Assembly (NCBI GenBank): GCA_016714015.1
Contig: JADJNZ010000004.1
Location: 496,001-560,000 of the forward strand
Source of the DNA: Gemmatimonadota bacterium
Lineage (GTDB): Bacteria > Gemmatimonadota > Gemmatimonadetes > Gemmatimonadales > Gemmatimonadaceae
Direction: 5' to 3'
Length of the DNA stretch: 64,000 nt
Shown here: positions 37,178 to 45,295 of the stretch, one piece after another
How positions within the stretch are numbered: the stretch's first letter is position 1
Layout: every line of letters starts with the position of its first letter
The notes under the pieces: model-generated
The model's input: only the letters and a program-made list of their open reading frames with translations
Told to the model about the DNA's origin: nothing
Databases searched by the model: none
Program-made: the position numbers and the translations under genes

Positions 37178-39459
37178 CGAGTCGCCTCAATCCCGCCCAG
37201 CAGGCCGCGGTCGAGCACCACGAGGGGCCGCTCCTTGTGGTTGCCGGCGCCGGTTCCGGCAAGACCCGCGTCCTGACGGCGCGCATCGCCCGCCTCATCG
37301 ACGTGCACGCCGTCCCGCCGCAGGCGATCCTCGCGGTGACGTTCACCAACAAGGCGGCCGGCGAGATGCGTGAGCGCGTGGGCCGGTTCCTCGGTCGCGA
37401 TCCGGCCGGCATGTGGATCGGCACCTTCCACGGCATCGGCGCGCGACTGTTGCGCATGTACGCCGACCTGGTGGGGCGCACGCCCGAGTACACCATCTAC
37501 GACGAGGATGACACCCTCGCCGTCGTGAAACGCATCGTCGAGCGGCTCCGGATCGACCCCAAGCAGTTCGCGCCCAAGACCATTGTCCACGAGATCTCTT
37601 CGGCGAAGAACGCACTGGTCGAACCCGCCGAGTTCGAGGCCCTGGCGCGCACGCCGCTCGCGCAGGCCGCCGCACAGGTCTATCGCGAGCTCGAGCCGGC
37701 CATGCGCCTCGCGAACGCCGTGAGCTTCGACGACCTCCTCGTCCTGCCCGTCCGCATCCTGCGCGAGCAGGCGCACGTCCGCGAGCGGCTAGAGGGGCGC
37801 TTCCAGCACGTGCTCGTCGACGAGTATCAGGACACCAATCGCGCGCAGTACGAGTTCGTGCGCCTCATCGGCGGCCGCCATGGCAACGTCTGCGTCGTCG
37901 GCGACGACGATCAGGCGATCTACGGCTGGCGCGGGGCGGACATCCGGAACATCCTCGATTTCGAGCGCGACTTCCCGTCGGCCCAGGTGGTGCGGCTCGA
38001 GGAGAACTATCGCTCGACCGCGCCGATCCTCGAACTCGCCAACGAGGTGATCTCGCTGAACGAGGCCCGGCGCGGCAAGACGTTGCGTCCGACGCGTGCC
38101 GGCGGCGAGAAGGTCATCCTCCTCGAGGCCGCCGACGATCGCGACGAGGCCGACGCGATCGTCGAGGCCATCCAGCAGTGGCGCGGGTCGCGCGGGACGC
38201 TGCGCGACTGCGCGATCCTCTACCGCACCAACGCGCAGTCGCGGTCGATGGAAGAGGCGATGCGGAAGCAGAGCATGCCGTATCGGCTCGTCGGCGCGGT
38301 GCGCTTCTACGATCGGCGCGAGATCAAGGACCTGGTCGCCTGGCTCCGGCTCATCGCCAATCCTGCGGACGACGAGGCCTTCCGCCGCGCCCTGACCGCG
38401 CCCAGGCGCGGCGTCGGCGACACCACCATCGACCTGCTCGCGTCCGAGGCACAGGCCCACCGCCTCTCGCTGCTCGAGCAGGCACGCCGCGTCGAGTCGC
38501 TCCCCGGTGTCCGCCCCGCCGCGCGGACCGCACTGCTTGATCTCGCCGCGACCGTCGACCGCTTCCGCGCGATCGCCGTCGATGCGAGCGTCGACCAGCT
38601 GCTCCTCCAGCTCATCACCGCGGTCGGATACGACACGGCGCTCCGGAACGAGGGCCCCGAGGGGCTCGAGCGCCTCGACAACGTGCGCGAACTGGTCACC
38701 TCGGCGGCCGAGGTCATCATCGAGGATGGTGGCGAGGTGGGCCTGCGGCCTCTCGACCACTTCCTCCAGCGCGCGACACTCGTCACCGGTCTCGACCAGC
38801 TGGGGCCCGAGGCCGACGCGGTCACCATGATGACCGTCCACACGGCCAAGGGACTCGAATGGCCCATGGTCTGCGTCACCGGCCTCGAGGACGGGCTCTT
38901 CCCCCTCTCGCGGACGCTGAGTGACCCCGCGGCGCTCGAGGAGGAGCGGCGCCTACTCTACGTCGCCATCACGCGCGCCGGGGAACGACTACTGCTCGCC
39001 TGGGCGCACCAGCGCCGCCGCAACGGCGAGCTGTTGCCGAGCATCATCTCGAGCTTCCTCCGCGGGCTCGCGCCGCACCACTTCGAGCGAAGGGCGACCG
39101 TGCGTCTCCGCGGCTCTGCGCGCCTCGCCTCCCCGCATCCGTCCAGCGGAGGTGGGGAGAGCAGCCGCCCCTGGCGCGATGAGGGCGTCCAGTCGTTCGC
39201 GCGTGCCAAACGAGCCGTCTGGTCCGCGCACGAAGGGGACCGGATCTCGAGTTTCGTGCAGGACGAGGAGGCCTCGCAGGACCTCCCGAATTTCGTGAAG
39301 GGCGAGCGTGTCGCGCATGCGAAGTTCGGGTCCGGCACCATCGCGGAGGTCAGCGGTGGCGGGAAGGATGCGAAGGTCACCGTGGACTTCGACGATGAGG
39401 AGGTCGGCCGGAAGCGCCTCGTCATCGCCTTCGCCGGGCTCACGCGCGGCTTCGACTGA
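37174..39459 (+). CDS. pcrA: ATP-dependent DNA helicase PcrA/UvrD
   Basis: A 761-residue superfamily 1A helicase. The Q motif LNPAQQAAV (5-13), Walker A GAGSGKT (25-31), Walker B VDEYQDTN, motif III GDDDQAIYGWRGAD and later TVHTAKGLEWP are all intact. The tail VKGERVAHAKFGSGTI is the Tudor-like domain of PcrA that contacts RNA polymerase. Expected roles are nucleotide excision repair and removal of obstacles from DNA. The stop TGA abuts the opposite-strand stop of the next gene in TGATCA. Confidence 0.96.
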   Translation: MTSRLNPAQQAAVEHHEGPLLVVAGAGSGKTRVLTARIARLIDVHAVPPQAILAVTFTNKAAGEMRERVGRFLGRDPAGMWIGTFHGIGARLLRMYADLVGRTPEYTIYDEDDTLAVVKRIVERLRIDPKQFAPKTIVHEISSAKNALVEPAEFEALARTPLAQAAAQVYRELEPAMRLANAVSFDDLLVLPVRILREQAHVRERLEGRFQHVLVDEYQDTNRAQYEFVRLIGGRHGNVCVVGDDDQAIYGWRGADIRNILDFERDFPSAQVVRLEENYRSTAPILELANEVISLNEARRGKTLRPTRAGGEKVILLEAADDRDEADAIVEAIQQWRGSRGTLRDCAILYRTNAQSRSMEEAMRKQSMPYRLVGAVRFYDRREIKDLVAWLRLIANPADDEAFRRALTAPRRGVGDTTIDLLASEAQAHRLSLLEQARRVESLPGVRPAARTALLDLAATVDRFRAIAVDASVDQLLLQLITAVGYDTALRNEGPEGLERLDNVRELVTSAAEVIIEDGGEVGLRPLDHFLQRATLVTGLDQLGPEADAVTMMTVHTAKGLEWPMVCVTGLEDGLFPLSRTLSDPAALEEERRLLYVAITRAGERLLLAWAHQRRRNGELLPSIISSFLRGLAPHHFERRATVRLRGSARLASPHPSSGGGESSRPWRDEGVQSFARAKRAVWSAHEGDRISSFVQDEEASQDLPNFVKGERVAHAKFGSGTIAEVSGGGKDAKVTVDFDDEEVGRKRLVIAFAGLTRGFD

Positions 39460-40398
39460 TCAGCCGAGGGCGCCGGCCTCCGACGTCGGCCGCGGCACGT
39501 GCAGCGGTGCAGGGAGCCGGGAGGTCCACCCCAGCGGCTCGCCCTTCAAGCCGAATCGATCTGCCGCTTCGCGTCGCGCGCCGCGCTCGCCCCCGACCGC
39601 CAACGCCTCCTTTCGGAGTCGCTTCGCGTCCCGCAGTGCTTCCTCACCGCTAGGGTCGAAACCACGGGGCGCGCTCTGCTCGCCGCGAACCAGGAAATCG
39701 ACCACGTAGTCGAACGCCCGATCGAGATGCGCCGCGACGGTCGCATCGCGCAACGGATACCGGCTCCGCTCCGCCGCCACCGCCATCAGTCTCTGCCAGG
39801 AGCCGAGGTCGGTCACGGTGACCATCCCGCGGAAGATCCGGCGGTTCGTGCGGGTACTGAAGATGGTCGGGCTCAGGATGCGGTCGAGGTGCTCGTCCGC
39901 GCGCTGGTGGTCGAGCAGGATCACCTCGCGCGCGCGCCGCGCCCACTGGTCACCGGTCGCCGTCTCGAACCGACTCTCCCAGTAGCTGTGGCCCGCGCCG
40001 GAGCTGCTCGTCGTGATCGCGAGCTGGTGCGGGACGAAGTGATTGTGCGCGATGACATCCGCGCTCAGGTGGGCGAGATAGCCGTAGCTGAACGCGCGCA
40101 GCGAATCGTCCCGGGCGCGGTCGAGGATGTCATAGGCGACGTTCCAGTTGTGGCAGTGGCGTCCGACGCGCGCATAGCGCTTGGCGAAGCTGGTGTCGGC
40201 CGCGATCGACCCGTAGAGGAAGTCGTAAGGGAAGGCCCTCAGGAGGGCCGCCATCCCGGCAGGGAGCAGGACGTCCGCCGATCGGAGCAGGGTCTCGCCG
40301 ATGAGGATGTGCGTGCCGGGCGTCCAAGCCCAGGCGTCCGTCGGGAACAGAGCGAGGAGCAGGACCGCGGCGACGGCCGATCCGGCGAGCGGCCGCAT
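39460..40398 (-). CDS. Exported zinc-dependent phospholipase C-like protein
   Basis: A 312-residue exported protein. The signal peptide ends AWA after residue 24, so the mature chain would begin with Trp25, as in Bacillus phospholipase C, where the N-terminal Trp binds zinc. Candidate metal ligands follow in the right order: His in TPGTH, Asp in AADTSF, HCHNW, AHLSADVIAH and GHSYWE. Length is typical. It could be a phosphatidylcholine-type phospholipase or a related zinc phosphodiesterase. No terminator separates it from pcrA. Confidence 0.82.
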   Translation of the reverse strand: MRPLAGSAVAAVLLLALFPTDAWAWTPGTHILIGETLLRSADVLLPAGMAALLRAFPYDFLYGSIAADTSFAKRYARVGRHCHNWNVAYDILDRARDDSLRAFSYGYLAHLSADVIAHNHFVPHQLAITTSSSGAGHSYWESRFETATGDQWARRAREVILLDHQRADEHLDRILSPTIFSTRTNRRIFRGMVTVTDLGSWQRLMAVAAERSRYPLRDATVAAHLDRAFDYVVDFLVRGEQSAPRGFDPSGEEALRDAKRLRKEALAVGGERGARREAADRFGLKGEPLGWTSRLPAPLHVPRPTSEAGALG

Positions 40399-40406
40399 GC
40401 CGGACC

Positions 40407-40964
40407 TCAGTCCCGCCGACGGAGGCGTGGGCGCTCCTCGGCGCCCGCGACGCGCGGCTTCTTCGCCTTGCGGGTCGGTTTGCCGAACCCGAGGGCGCTC
40501 GCCCCGACCTTGAGCCCCGCGATGGTCGTCGATGCGACGACCGAAATCTTCTCCGCCGACGCGTTCACGCGCCCCACCATCGCGCTCAGCTGATCGACCT
40601 CGTCGGTCAGCTTCACGACCGTCGCGCGCACCCGCTCATTCACGACCGTGACCGTCGCCCGCGACTCGGCGACCATCGCGTTCACGTTCTGCGCCACCGC
40701 GCGCACCTCGGCCGACATCTCCGTGGCGTTGCGTGCCATCGGCGAGAGCTCGGCGATGAGCGTGTCGAGCTTCCCCTGCACCTCGTCCGCCTTGGCGCGG
40801 AGCACGAGCATTCCCACGACCAGGACACAGACGAGCAGGAAGAGGAGGATCGACGTGAGGCCGGAGGTCACGAACACCAACTGCTCGAATGCCGTGCGCG
40901 CGGGCGGGACGTTCCGCACCAGGACGGTGTCGGCGGCGACGGCGAGTTGGAGGAGCAGGTTCAT
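40407..40964 (-). CDS. DUF948-like membrane protein
   Basis: A 185-residue protein with one membrane helix (about 32-54, SGLTSILLFLLVCVLVVGML). A long helix with heptad-like spacing (60-145: AVAQNVNAMVAESRATVTVV) follows, then a basic Arg/Lys tail. The pattern resembles DUF948 general-stress-type proteins. Its stop is 8 nt from the start of the phospholipase-like gene, so the two are probably cotranscribed. Divergent from murA. Confidence 0.75.
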   Translation of the reverse strand: MNLLLQLAVAADTVLVRNVPPARTAFEQLVFVTSGLTSILLFLLVCVLVVGMLVLRAKADEVQGKLDTLIAELSPMARNATEMSAEVRAVAQNVNAMVAESRATVTVVNERVRATVVKLTDEVDQLSAMVGRVNASAEKISVVASTTIAGLKVGASALGFGKPTRKAKKPRVAGAEERPRLRRRD

Positions 40965-41001
40965 GTCGAATGGTCTCTCGTCGTGGCGATGGCGTCAAGC
41001 G

Positions 41002-41007
41002 TATATT
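41002..41007 (+). promoter_or_regulatory. Probable -10 box of murA
   Basis: TATATT lies 7 nt before the murA ATG, the best -10 match in this 50-nt gap. No good -35 is found at 16-18 bp. The position would place the start at or next to the ATG, giving a leaderless murA mRNA. Confidence 0.45.
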
Positions 41008-41014
41008 CCCGGAT

Positions 41015-42298
41015 ATGTCATCGCCTCAGTTCATCGTCGAAGGTGGCCGGACCCTCAAGGGATCGATCACGCCCACCGGCAACAAGAACGCCGCGCTCCC
41101 GATCGTCTGCGCCGCCCTCCTCACCGAGGAGCCGGTGACACTTGAGAACGTGCCGCGCATCCGCGACATCGAGAGCCTGATCCAGCTCGTCCGCCAATCG
41201 GGGGCGACCGCCGCGTGGACGGGCCCGAACACGCTCCGGATCACGGCACGAGCCGTTCGCGGCGACACGCTCGACGCCGAGCTCTGCAAGCGCATTCGTG
41301 CCTCCATCCTGCTCGCGGCGCCCCTGCTCGCGCGCGCCGGGATGGTCACGCTCGCCCCGCCGGGCGGCGACGTGATCGGTCGCCGGCGCCTCGACACGCA
41401 CTTCCTCGCGCTCGAGGCGATGGGGGCGGCGCACGAGTTCGGTGAGCGGATCACCTTCCGCACCAAGGGACTGGTCGGCGCGGACATCTTCCTCGACGAG
41501 CCGAGCGTCACCGGTACGGAGAACGCGATCATGGCCGCGGTCGCCGCGAAGGGCACCACGGTGCTCCACAACGCCGCGAGCGAGCCGCACGTCCAGGATC
41601 TCTGCCGAATGCTCGTCGCCATGGGTGCGACGATCGCCGGCATCGGCTCCAACGTCCTCACGATCGAGGGGGGCGCGCGACTCCACGGGTGCACGCACCG
41701 GATCGGCCCCGACCACATCGAGGTCGGCTCGTTCATCGGGCTCGCCGCCGTCACGCGCTCGGCGCTCACCATCGCGAACGCCGGGGTCGAGCACCTGCGG
41801 TCGGTGCGGCTCGGGTTCCAGCGGCTCGGCGTGGACACCGAGATCCGCGGCCCCGACCTCTACGTACCAGACGGGCAGGAGATGCGGATCCGCTCCGACC
41901 TCGGCGGGGCCGTGCCGAAGCTCGAGGACCAGCCTTGGCCGGCGTTCCCGGCCGATGTGATGTCGATCGCCATCGTCACGGCCACGCAGTGCGACGGCAT
42001 CATCCTCATGCACGAGAAGATGTTCGAATCGCGCATGTTCTTCGTCGACAAGCTCGTGGGCATGGGCGCGCGGATCGTGCTCTGCGACCCGCACCGCGCG
42101 CTGGTGAGCGGTCCCACGACGCTCCGCGGGGCGACCGTGGAGAGTCCCGATATCCGCGCCGGCATGGCGATGCTCATCGCCGCGCTCTGTGCCAAGGGCA
42201 CGAGCACCATCAACAACATCGGGCAGATCGAGCGCGGCTACGAGCGCATCGATGAGCGGCTCAATGCGCTCGGGGCGTCCATCGTGCGGGTCGCCTGA
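41015..42298 (+). CDS. murA: UDP-N-acetylglucosamine 1-carboxyvinyltransferase with Cys-to-Asp active site
   Basis: A 427-residue enzyme adding enolpyruvate from PEP to UDP-GlcNAc, the first committed step of peptidoglycan synthesis. TGNKNAALP (K24) and the overall six-fold repeat structure are intact. The active-site loop reads PPGGDVIGRRRLDTHF, with Asp119 where most MurA enzymes have the Cys that fosfomycin alkylates. The same change is known in Mycobacterium tuberculosis MurA, where it keeps activity but gives fosfomycin resistance. pgeF follows after 8 nt. Confidence 0.96.
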   Translation: MSSPQFIVEGGRTLKGSITPTGNKNAALPIVCAALLTEEPVTLENVPRIRDIESLIQLVRQSGATAAWTGPNTLRITARAVRGDTLDAELCKRIRASILLAAPLLARAGMVTLAPPGGDVIGRRRLDTHFLALEAMGAAHEFGERITFRTKGLVGADIFLDEPSVTGTENAIMAAVAAKGTTVLHNAASEPHVQDLCRMLVAMGATIAGIGSNVLTIEGGARLHGCTHRIGPDHIEVGSFIGLAAVTRSALTIANAGVEHLRSVRLGFQRLGVDTEIRGPDLYVPDGQEMRIRSDLGGAVPKLEDQPWPAFPADVMSIAIVTATQCDGIILMHEKMFESRMFFVDKLVGMGARIVLCDPHRALVSGPTTLRGATVESPDIRAGMAMLIAALCAKGTSTINNIGQIERGYERIDERLNALGASIVRVA

Positions 42299-42306
42299 AC
42301 GACCGG

Positions 42307-43032
42307 ATGTTGACGGTGCCCGCGCTGCCACCCCACCTCGCCGTGCCCTCCATGGCGGCCATCGGCGTGCACGCCTTCATCACGACGCGCGAGGCCGGGA
42401 GCTACGGCTTGCCCGAGCAGGGGGAGGACGTCGCCGCGACCGCGCGATGGCATGCATTGCAGCGCGCCCTCGCCGCGCAGGGCGCCCCGCGCCTCGCCTC
42501 CGCGCGACAGGTCCACGGCACTCGTGTGCTCGTGCATCGCGACCAGTGGGAGGGATGGGTTCGGGTCGATGGTACCGACGCCCATGTGCTCGCGGCCGGC
42601 GGCGCCGCCGCAGTCACCATCGCTGATTGCGTGCCGATCTTCGTCGCCCACCGCTCTGGGGTCGTCGCCGCGGTGCACGCCGGCTGGCGTGGGGTCGCAG
42701 GCGGGATCCTCGGCGAGACGATCGAGGCGTTCACGGCGCTCGGGCTCGCGGCTGAAGAGCTCGTGATCCACATGGGACCGTCGATCTGCGGGCGCTGCTA
42801 CCAGGTCGGACCCGACGTGTACGAGCAGCTGACCGGGTGGGAGACCCGCCAGCCTCGTCATGTGGATCTGCGGGCGCTGCTCGCCGAGCAGGCCAAGGCG
42901 CTCGGGGTCCGGCAGTGGACCGCGAGCGGCGAATGCACCCGGTGCGACAACGATCGACTCTTCTCGCATCGCGCCGGAGATGCCGGTCGACAGGTCGCCG
43001 TGATCGTCGCGCCATCCTTGACGGCCCCCTAG
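42307..43032 (+). CDS. pgeF: Peptidoglycan editing factor / purine nucleoside phosphorylase
   Basis: A 241-residue laccase-domain protein (YfiH/LACC1). The zinc-site motifs are ARQVHG, ADCVPIF and HAGWRG, followed by a Cys in CGRCYQV. Known members either clean up peptidoglycan precursors that carry L-Ser instead of L-Ala or cleave purine nucleosides. Placement behind murA favours a wall role. Its stop codon lies inside the promoter of the rimP-nusA operon. Confidence 0.92.
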   Translation: MLTVPALPPHLAVPSMAAIGVHAFITTREAGSYGLPEQGEDVAATARWHALQRALAAQGAPRLASARQVHGTRVLVHRDQWEGWVRVDGTDAHVLAAGGAAAVTIADCVPIFVAHRSGVVAAVHAGWRGVAGGILGETIEAFTALGLAAEELVIHMGPSICGRCYQVGPDVYEQLTGWETRQPRHVDLRALLAEQAKALGVRQWTASGECTRCDNDRLFSHRAGDAGRQVAVIVAPSLTAP

Positions 43033-43046
43033 CCGGACGGTAGGTT
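43018..43046 (+). promoter_or_regulatory. rimP-nusA-infB operon promoter
   Basis: TTGACG (43018-43023), 17-bp spacer, TAGGTT (43041-43046), with the expected start near 43053. It overlaps the last codons of pgeF. Confidence 0.8.
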
Positions 43047-43081
43047 GCTTCTGCTGAGCCATTCCGGTCCGCAGCAATCGG

Positions 43082-43112
43082 AGTGTGGGGGAAGGTCTCC
43101 CCACACTTTTTT
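43082..43112 (+). terminator. Intrinsic terminator / attenuator in the rimP leader
   Basis: AGTGTGGGG (43082-43090) pairs with CCCCACACT (43099-43107) around an 8-nt loop and runs into TTTTTT (43107-43112). This is a textbook Rho-independent terminator. It lies downstream of the operon promoter and 26 nt before rimP, so operon transcripts must read through it. It may also end readthrough from murA-pgeF. Confidence 0.85.
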
Positions 43113-43138
43113 GTTCTCTACGAGTCTCTGGTCACGCC

Positions 43139-43606
43139 GTGGATCAAGCGATCGAAGCCATTGTCATCGCTGAACTTACGCCGCTCGGCTTCGAGTTGGT
43201 GGAGATGAGGCGGGGCGGGTCGAAAGGGCGTCCGGTCCTGGACGTGCGGATCGACCGTCTGGACGGGCAGAAGGTGCAGGTCGGCGACTGCGCGACCGCG
43301 TCACGTGCGATCGAGGCCCGGCTGGACGCGGACCCGTCGCTCATCGCGACCCGGTACGTGCTGGAAGTCTCGTCACCGGGGATGGAACGGCCGTTGAAGA
43401 AGGCGGCGGATTGGGTGCGGTTCGTGGGGCGCCGGGCGAGCGTGAACGCGCCGGCGTTGCAGGGACGGCAGGAGGTAGACATCGTCGCGGTGCAGGGGGA
43501 GGCCGGTCAGGAGCAGCTCCGGCTCCGCGACGCGAAGGGCATCGAGCACGAGATCGCGCTGGCCGACGTCACCGACGCGCGCCTCGCGTTCCACTGGAAA
43601 CCGTAA
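43139..43606 (+). CDS. rimP: Ribosome maturation factor RimP
   Basis: A 155-residue 30S assembly factor. FELVEMRRGGSKGRPVLDVRID (core GRPVLDVRID), then RYVLEVSSPGMERPL with the SSPGMERPL signature, then an SH3-like C-terminal half. GTG 43139 matches the usual start (AVDQAIEAIV); the frame stays open upstream through the terminator hairpin, so earlier starts are unlikely. nusA follows after 24 nt. Confidence 0.94.
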   Translation: MDQAIEAIVIAELTPLGFELVEMRRGGSKGRPVLDVRIDRLDGQKVQVGDCATASRAIEARLDADPSLIATRYVLEVSSPGMERPLKKAADWVRFVGRRASVNAPALQGRQEVDIVAVQGEAGQEQLRLRDAKGIEHEIALADVTDARLAFHWKP

Positions 43607-43630
43607 GCATCTACTCGGAAGGAGAGCGGG

Positions 43631-44944
43631 ATGGCCGGATCGGCTGAGATCCTCACTGCGCTGCGCGAGCTCGCGAACTCGAAGCAGATCGAGCGCGGCG
43701 AGCTGCACGAGTTGCTCAAGGACGGCATTCTCGCCGCCCTCGCCAAGAAGCACGGCCCGACCGTGCAGGCGGAGGTGGAGATCGATGACGCCAAGGGCGA
43801 CATCCGCATCGTGATCCTCAAGAAGGTCGTCGAGGAGGTCCTTGATGGCATCATCGAGATCTCGCTCGAGGAGGCCCGCTACGAGGACCCCGACTACCAG
43901 GTCGGGGACATCATGGAGATCCCGGTCGAGTTCGCCGAGTTCGGGCGCTCCGCCGTGCAGGCCGCGAAGCAGCGCATCGTGCAGCGGGTGCGCGAGGGCG
44001 AGCGCTCCAAGATCCGCGACGAATTCTCGTCGCGCGTGGGCGACCTCCTCTCGGGCGAGATCCAGCAGATCGAGCGCGGCAAGATCGTGCTCATGCTGAA
44101 CAAGTTCCGCGAGGCCGAGGCGATCATTCCGTACCGCGAGCAGAACCACCGCGAGACGTACACGCAGGGCGAGCCGGTCCGCGCGGTGCTCAAGAAGATC
44201 GAGGAGACCCCCAAGGGGCCCCGCCTCATCCTCTCGCGCGCCGACGCGATGTTCGTTCAGGCACTGTTCCGTCTCGAGGTCCCGGAGATCCAGTCGGGCA
44301 TCGTCGAGATCCGCGCGGCGTCGCGCGAGGTCGGGAGCCGCACCAAGATCGCCGTCGTCTCGCGGGACGACGGGATCGATCCGGTCGGCGCGTGCGTGGG
44401 CCTCAAGGGCTCGCGGGTGCAGGCCGTCGTGCAGGAACTGGGCGGGGAGCGCATCGACATCGTGCCATGGTCGGCCGACCCGGAACGTTTCGCCAAACTC
44501 GCCCTCGCCCCGGCGAAGGTGGCCCGCGTCTTCTCCGAACCGACCACGAAGACCATCCAGGCGGTCGTCGACGAGGACCAGCTCTCCCTCGCGATCGGGC
44601 GCAACGGGCAGAACGTGCGCCTCGCGTCCGAACTCACCGGTTGGAAGATCGACCTCTACTCGAGCCGTGAGTGGCTGGAGAAGGGCGGCGACATCCCGCT
44701 CTTCGCGCCGCTGCCGGATGACGAGGCCGCCGATGTGCCGCTGTCCGACATCGAGGGGCTCGCGACCGCGACGGTCGCGGTGCTCGAGGCCGGGGGCTAC
44801 CGCACGCTGAACGACATCATCGACCTCGAGCGCGAGGATCTCCTCAAGCTCCCCGGCATCGCGCCGGAAGAGGCCGACCGGATCATGGCGATCATCAACG
44901 AGCTCACCGAGGAAGGCGCCGGTGAGGGAGCCGGGACGGACTGA
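43631..44944 (+). CDS. nusA: Transcription termination/antitermination factor NusA
   Basis: A 437-residue RNA polymerase-binding factor. The order is an N-terminal domain (1-125), S1 domain (about 130-200, GDLLSGEIQQIERGKIVLML), KH domains (200-340, VGACVGLKGSRVQAVVQEL and LAIGRNGQNVRLASEL), and one helix-hairpin-helix tail (LLKLPGIAPEEADRIM). AAGGAGAG precedes the ATG at good spacing. In E. coli NusA controls its own operon through leader terminators, which is relevant to the hairpin at 43082-43112. Confidence 0.97.
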   Translation: MAGSAEILTALRELANSKQIERGELHELLKDGILAALAKKHGPTVQAEVEIDDAKGDIRIVILKKVVEEVLDGIIEISLEEARYEDPDYQVGDIMEIPVEFAEFGRSAVQAAKQRIVQRVREGERSKIRDEFSSRVGDLLSGEIQQIERGKIVLMLNKFREAEAIIPYREQNHRETYTQGEPVRAVLKKIEETPKGPRLILSRADAMFVQALFRLEVPEIQSGIVEIRAASREVGSRTKIAVVSRDDGIDPVGACVGLKGSRVQAVVQELGGERIDIVPWSADPERFAKLALAPAKVARVFSEPTTKTIQAVVDEDQLSLAIGRNGQNVRLASELTGWKIDLYSSREWLEKGGDIPLFAPLPDDEAADVPLSDIEGLATATVAVLEAGGYRTLNDIIDLEREDLLKLPGIAPEEADRIMAIINELTEEGAGEGAGTD

Positions 44945-45295
44945 GTGGACGAGCCCGTTCGGCGCCGCCTGCTCGGCTTGCTCGGGCTCGGGGTGCGGGG
45001 ACGGCTCGTGCTGGTCGGCGTCGATCGGGTGCGCGAGGCCGTGAAGAAGGGTGAGGTGCGGTTGGCGGTGCTGGCGGAGGACGCCTCGCATCACAGTCGC
45101 GAGAAGGTCGAAGGGCTGTTGCGCGCGAAGGAAGTACCCACGTTGTGGGTGCCCTCCGCGGCTGAGTTGGGGGAGGTCGCGGGGCGCGAATCCACCGCCG
45201 TCATCGGCGTCGTGGAGGCGCAGTTGGCGAAGGGGATCCTCGCGTTCGCCGGTCCGGCGGATGCGGTGCAGAAAGGCTCAAGGGGGAAGGTTTGA
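44945..45295 (+). CDS. L7Ae/L30e-family ribosomal-type protein (YlxQ-like)
   Basis: A 116-residue RNA-binding protein in the YlxQ position between nusA and infB. LLGLGVRGRLVLVGVDRVREAVKKGEVRLAVLAEDAS (core VRLAVLAEDAS) resembles the L7Ae fold that binds kink-turns. GTG directly follows the nusA stop. The YlxR gene that usually lies between nusA and this gene is absent. The end overlaps infB by 4 nt. Confidence 0.87.
   Translation: MDEPVRRRLLGLLGLGVRGRLVLVGVDRVREAVKKGEVRLAVLAEDASHHSREKVEGLLRAKEVPTLWVPSAAELGEVAGRESTAVIGVVEAQLAKGILAFAGPADAVQKGSRGKV

Noticed and set aside
41000..41015. A -35 box for murA
   Set aside because: No TTGAC-like hexamer lies 16-18 bp before TATATT, so only the -10 is listed with low confidence.
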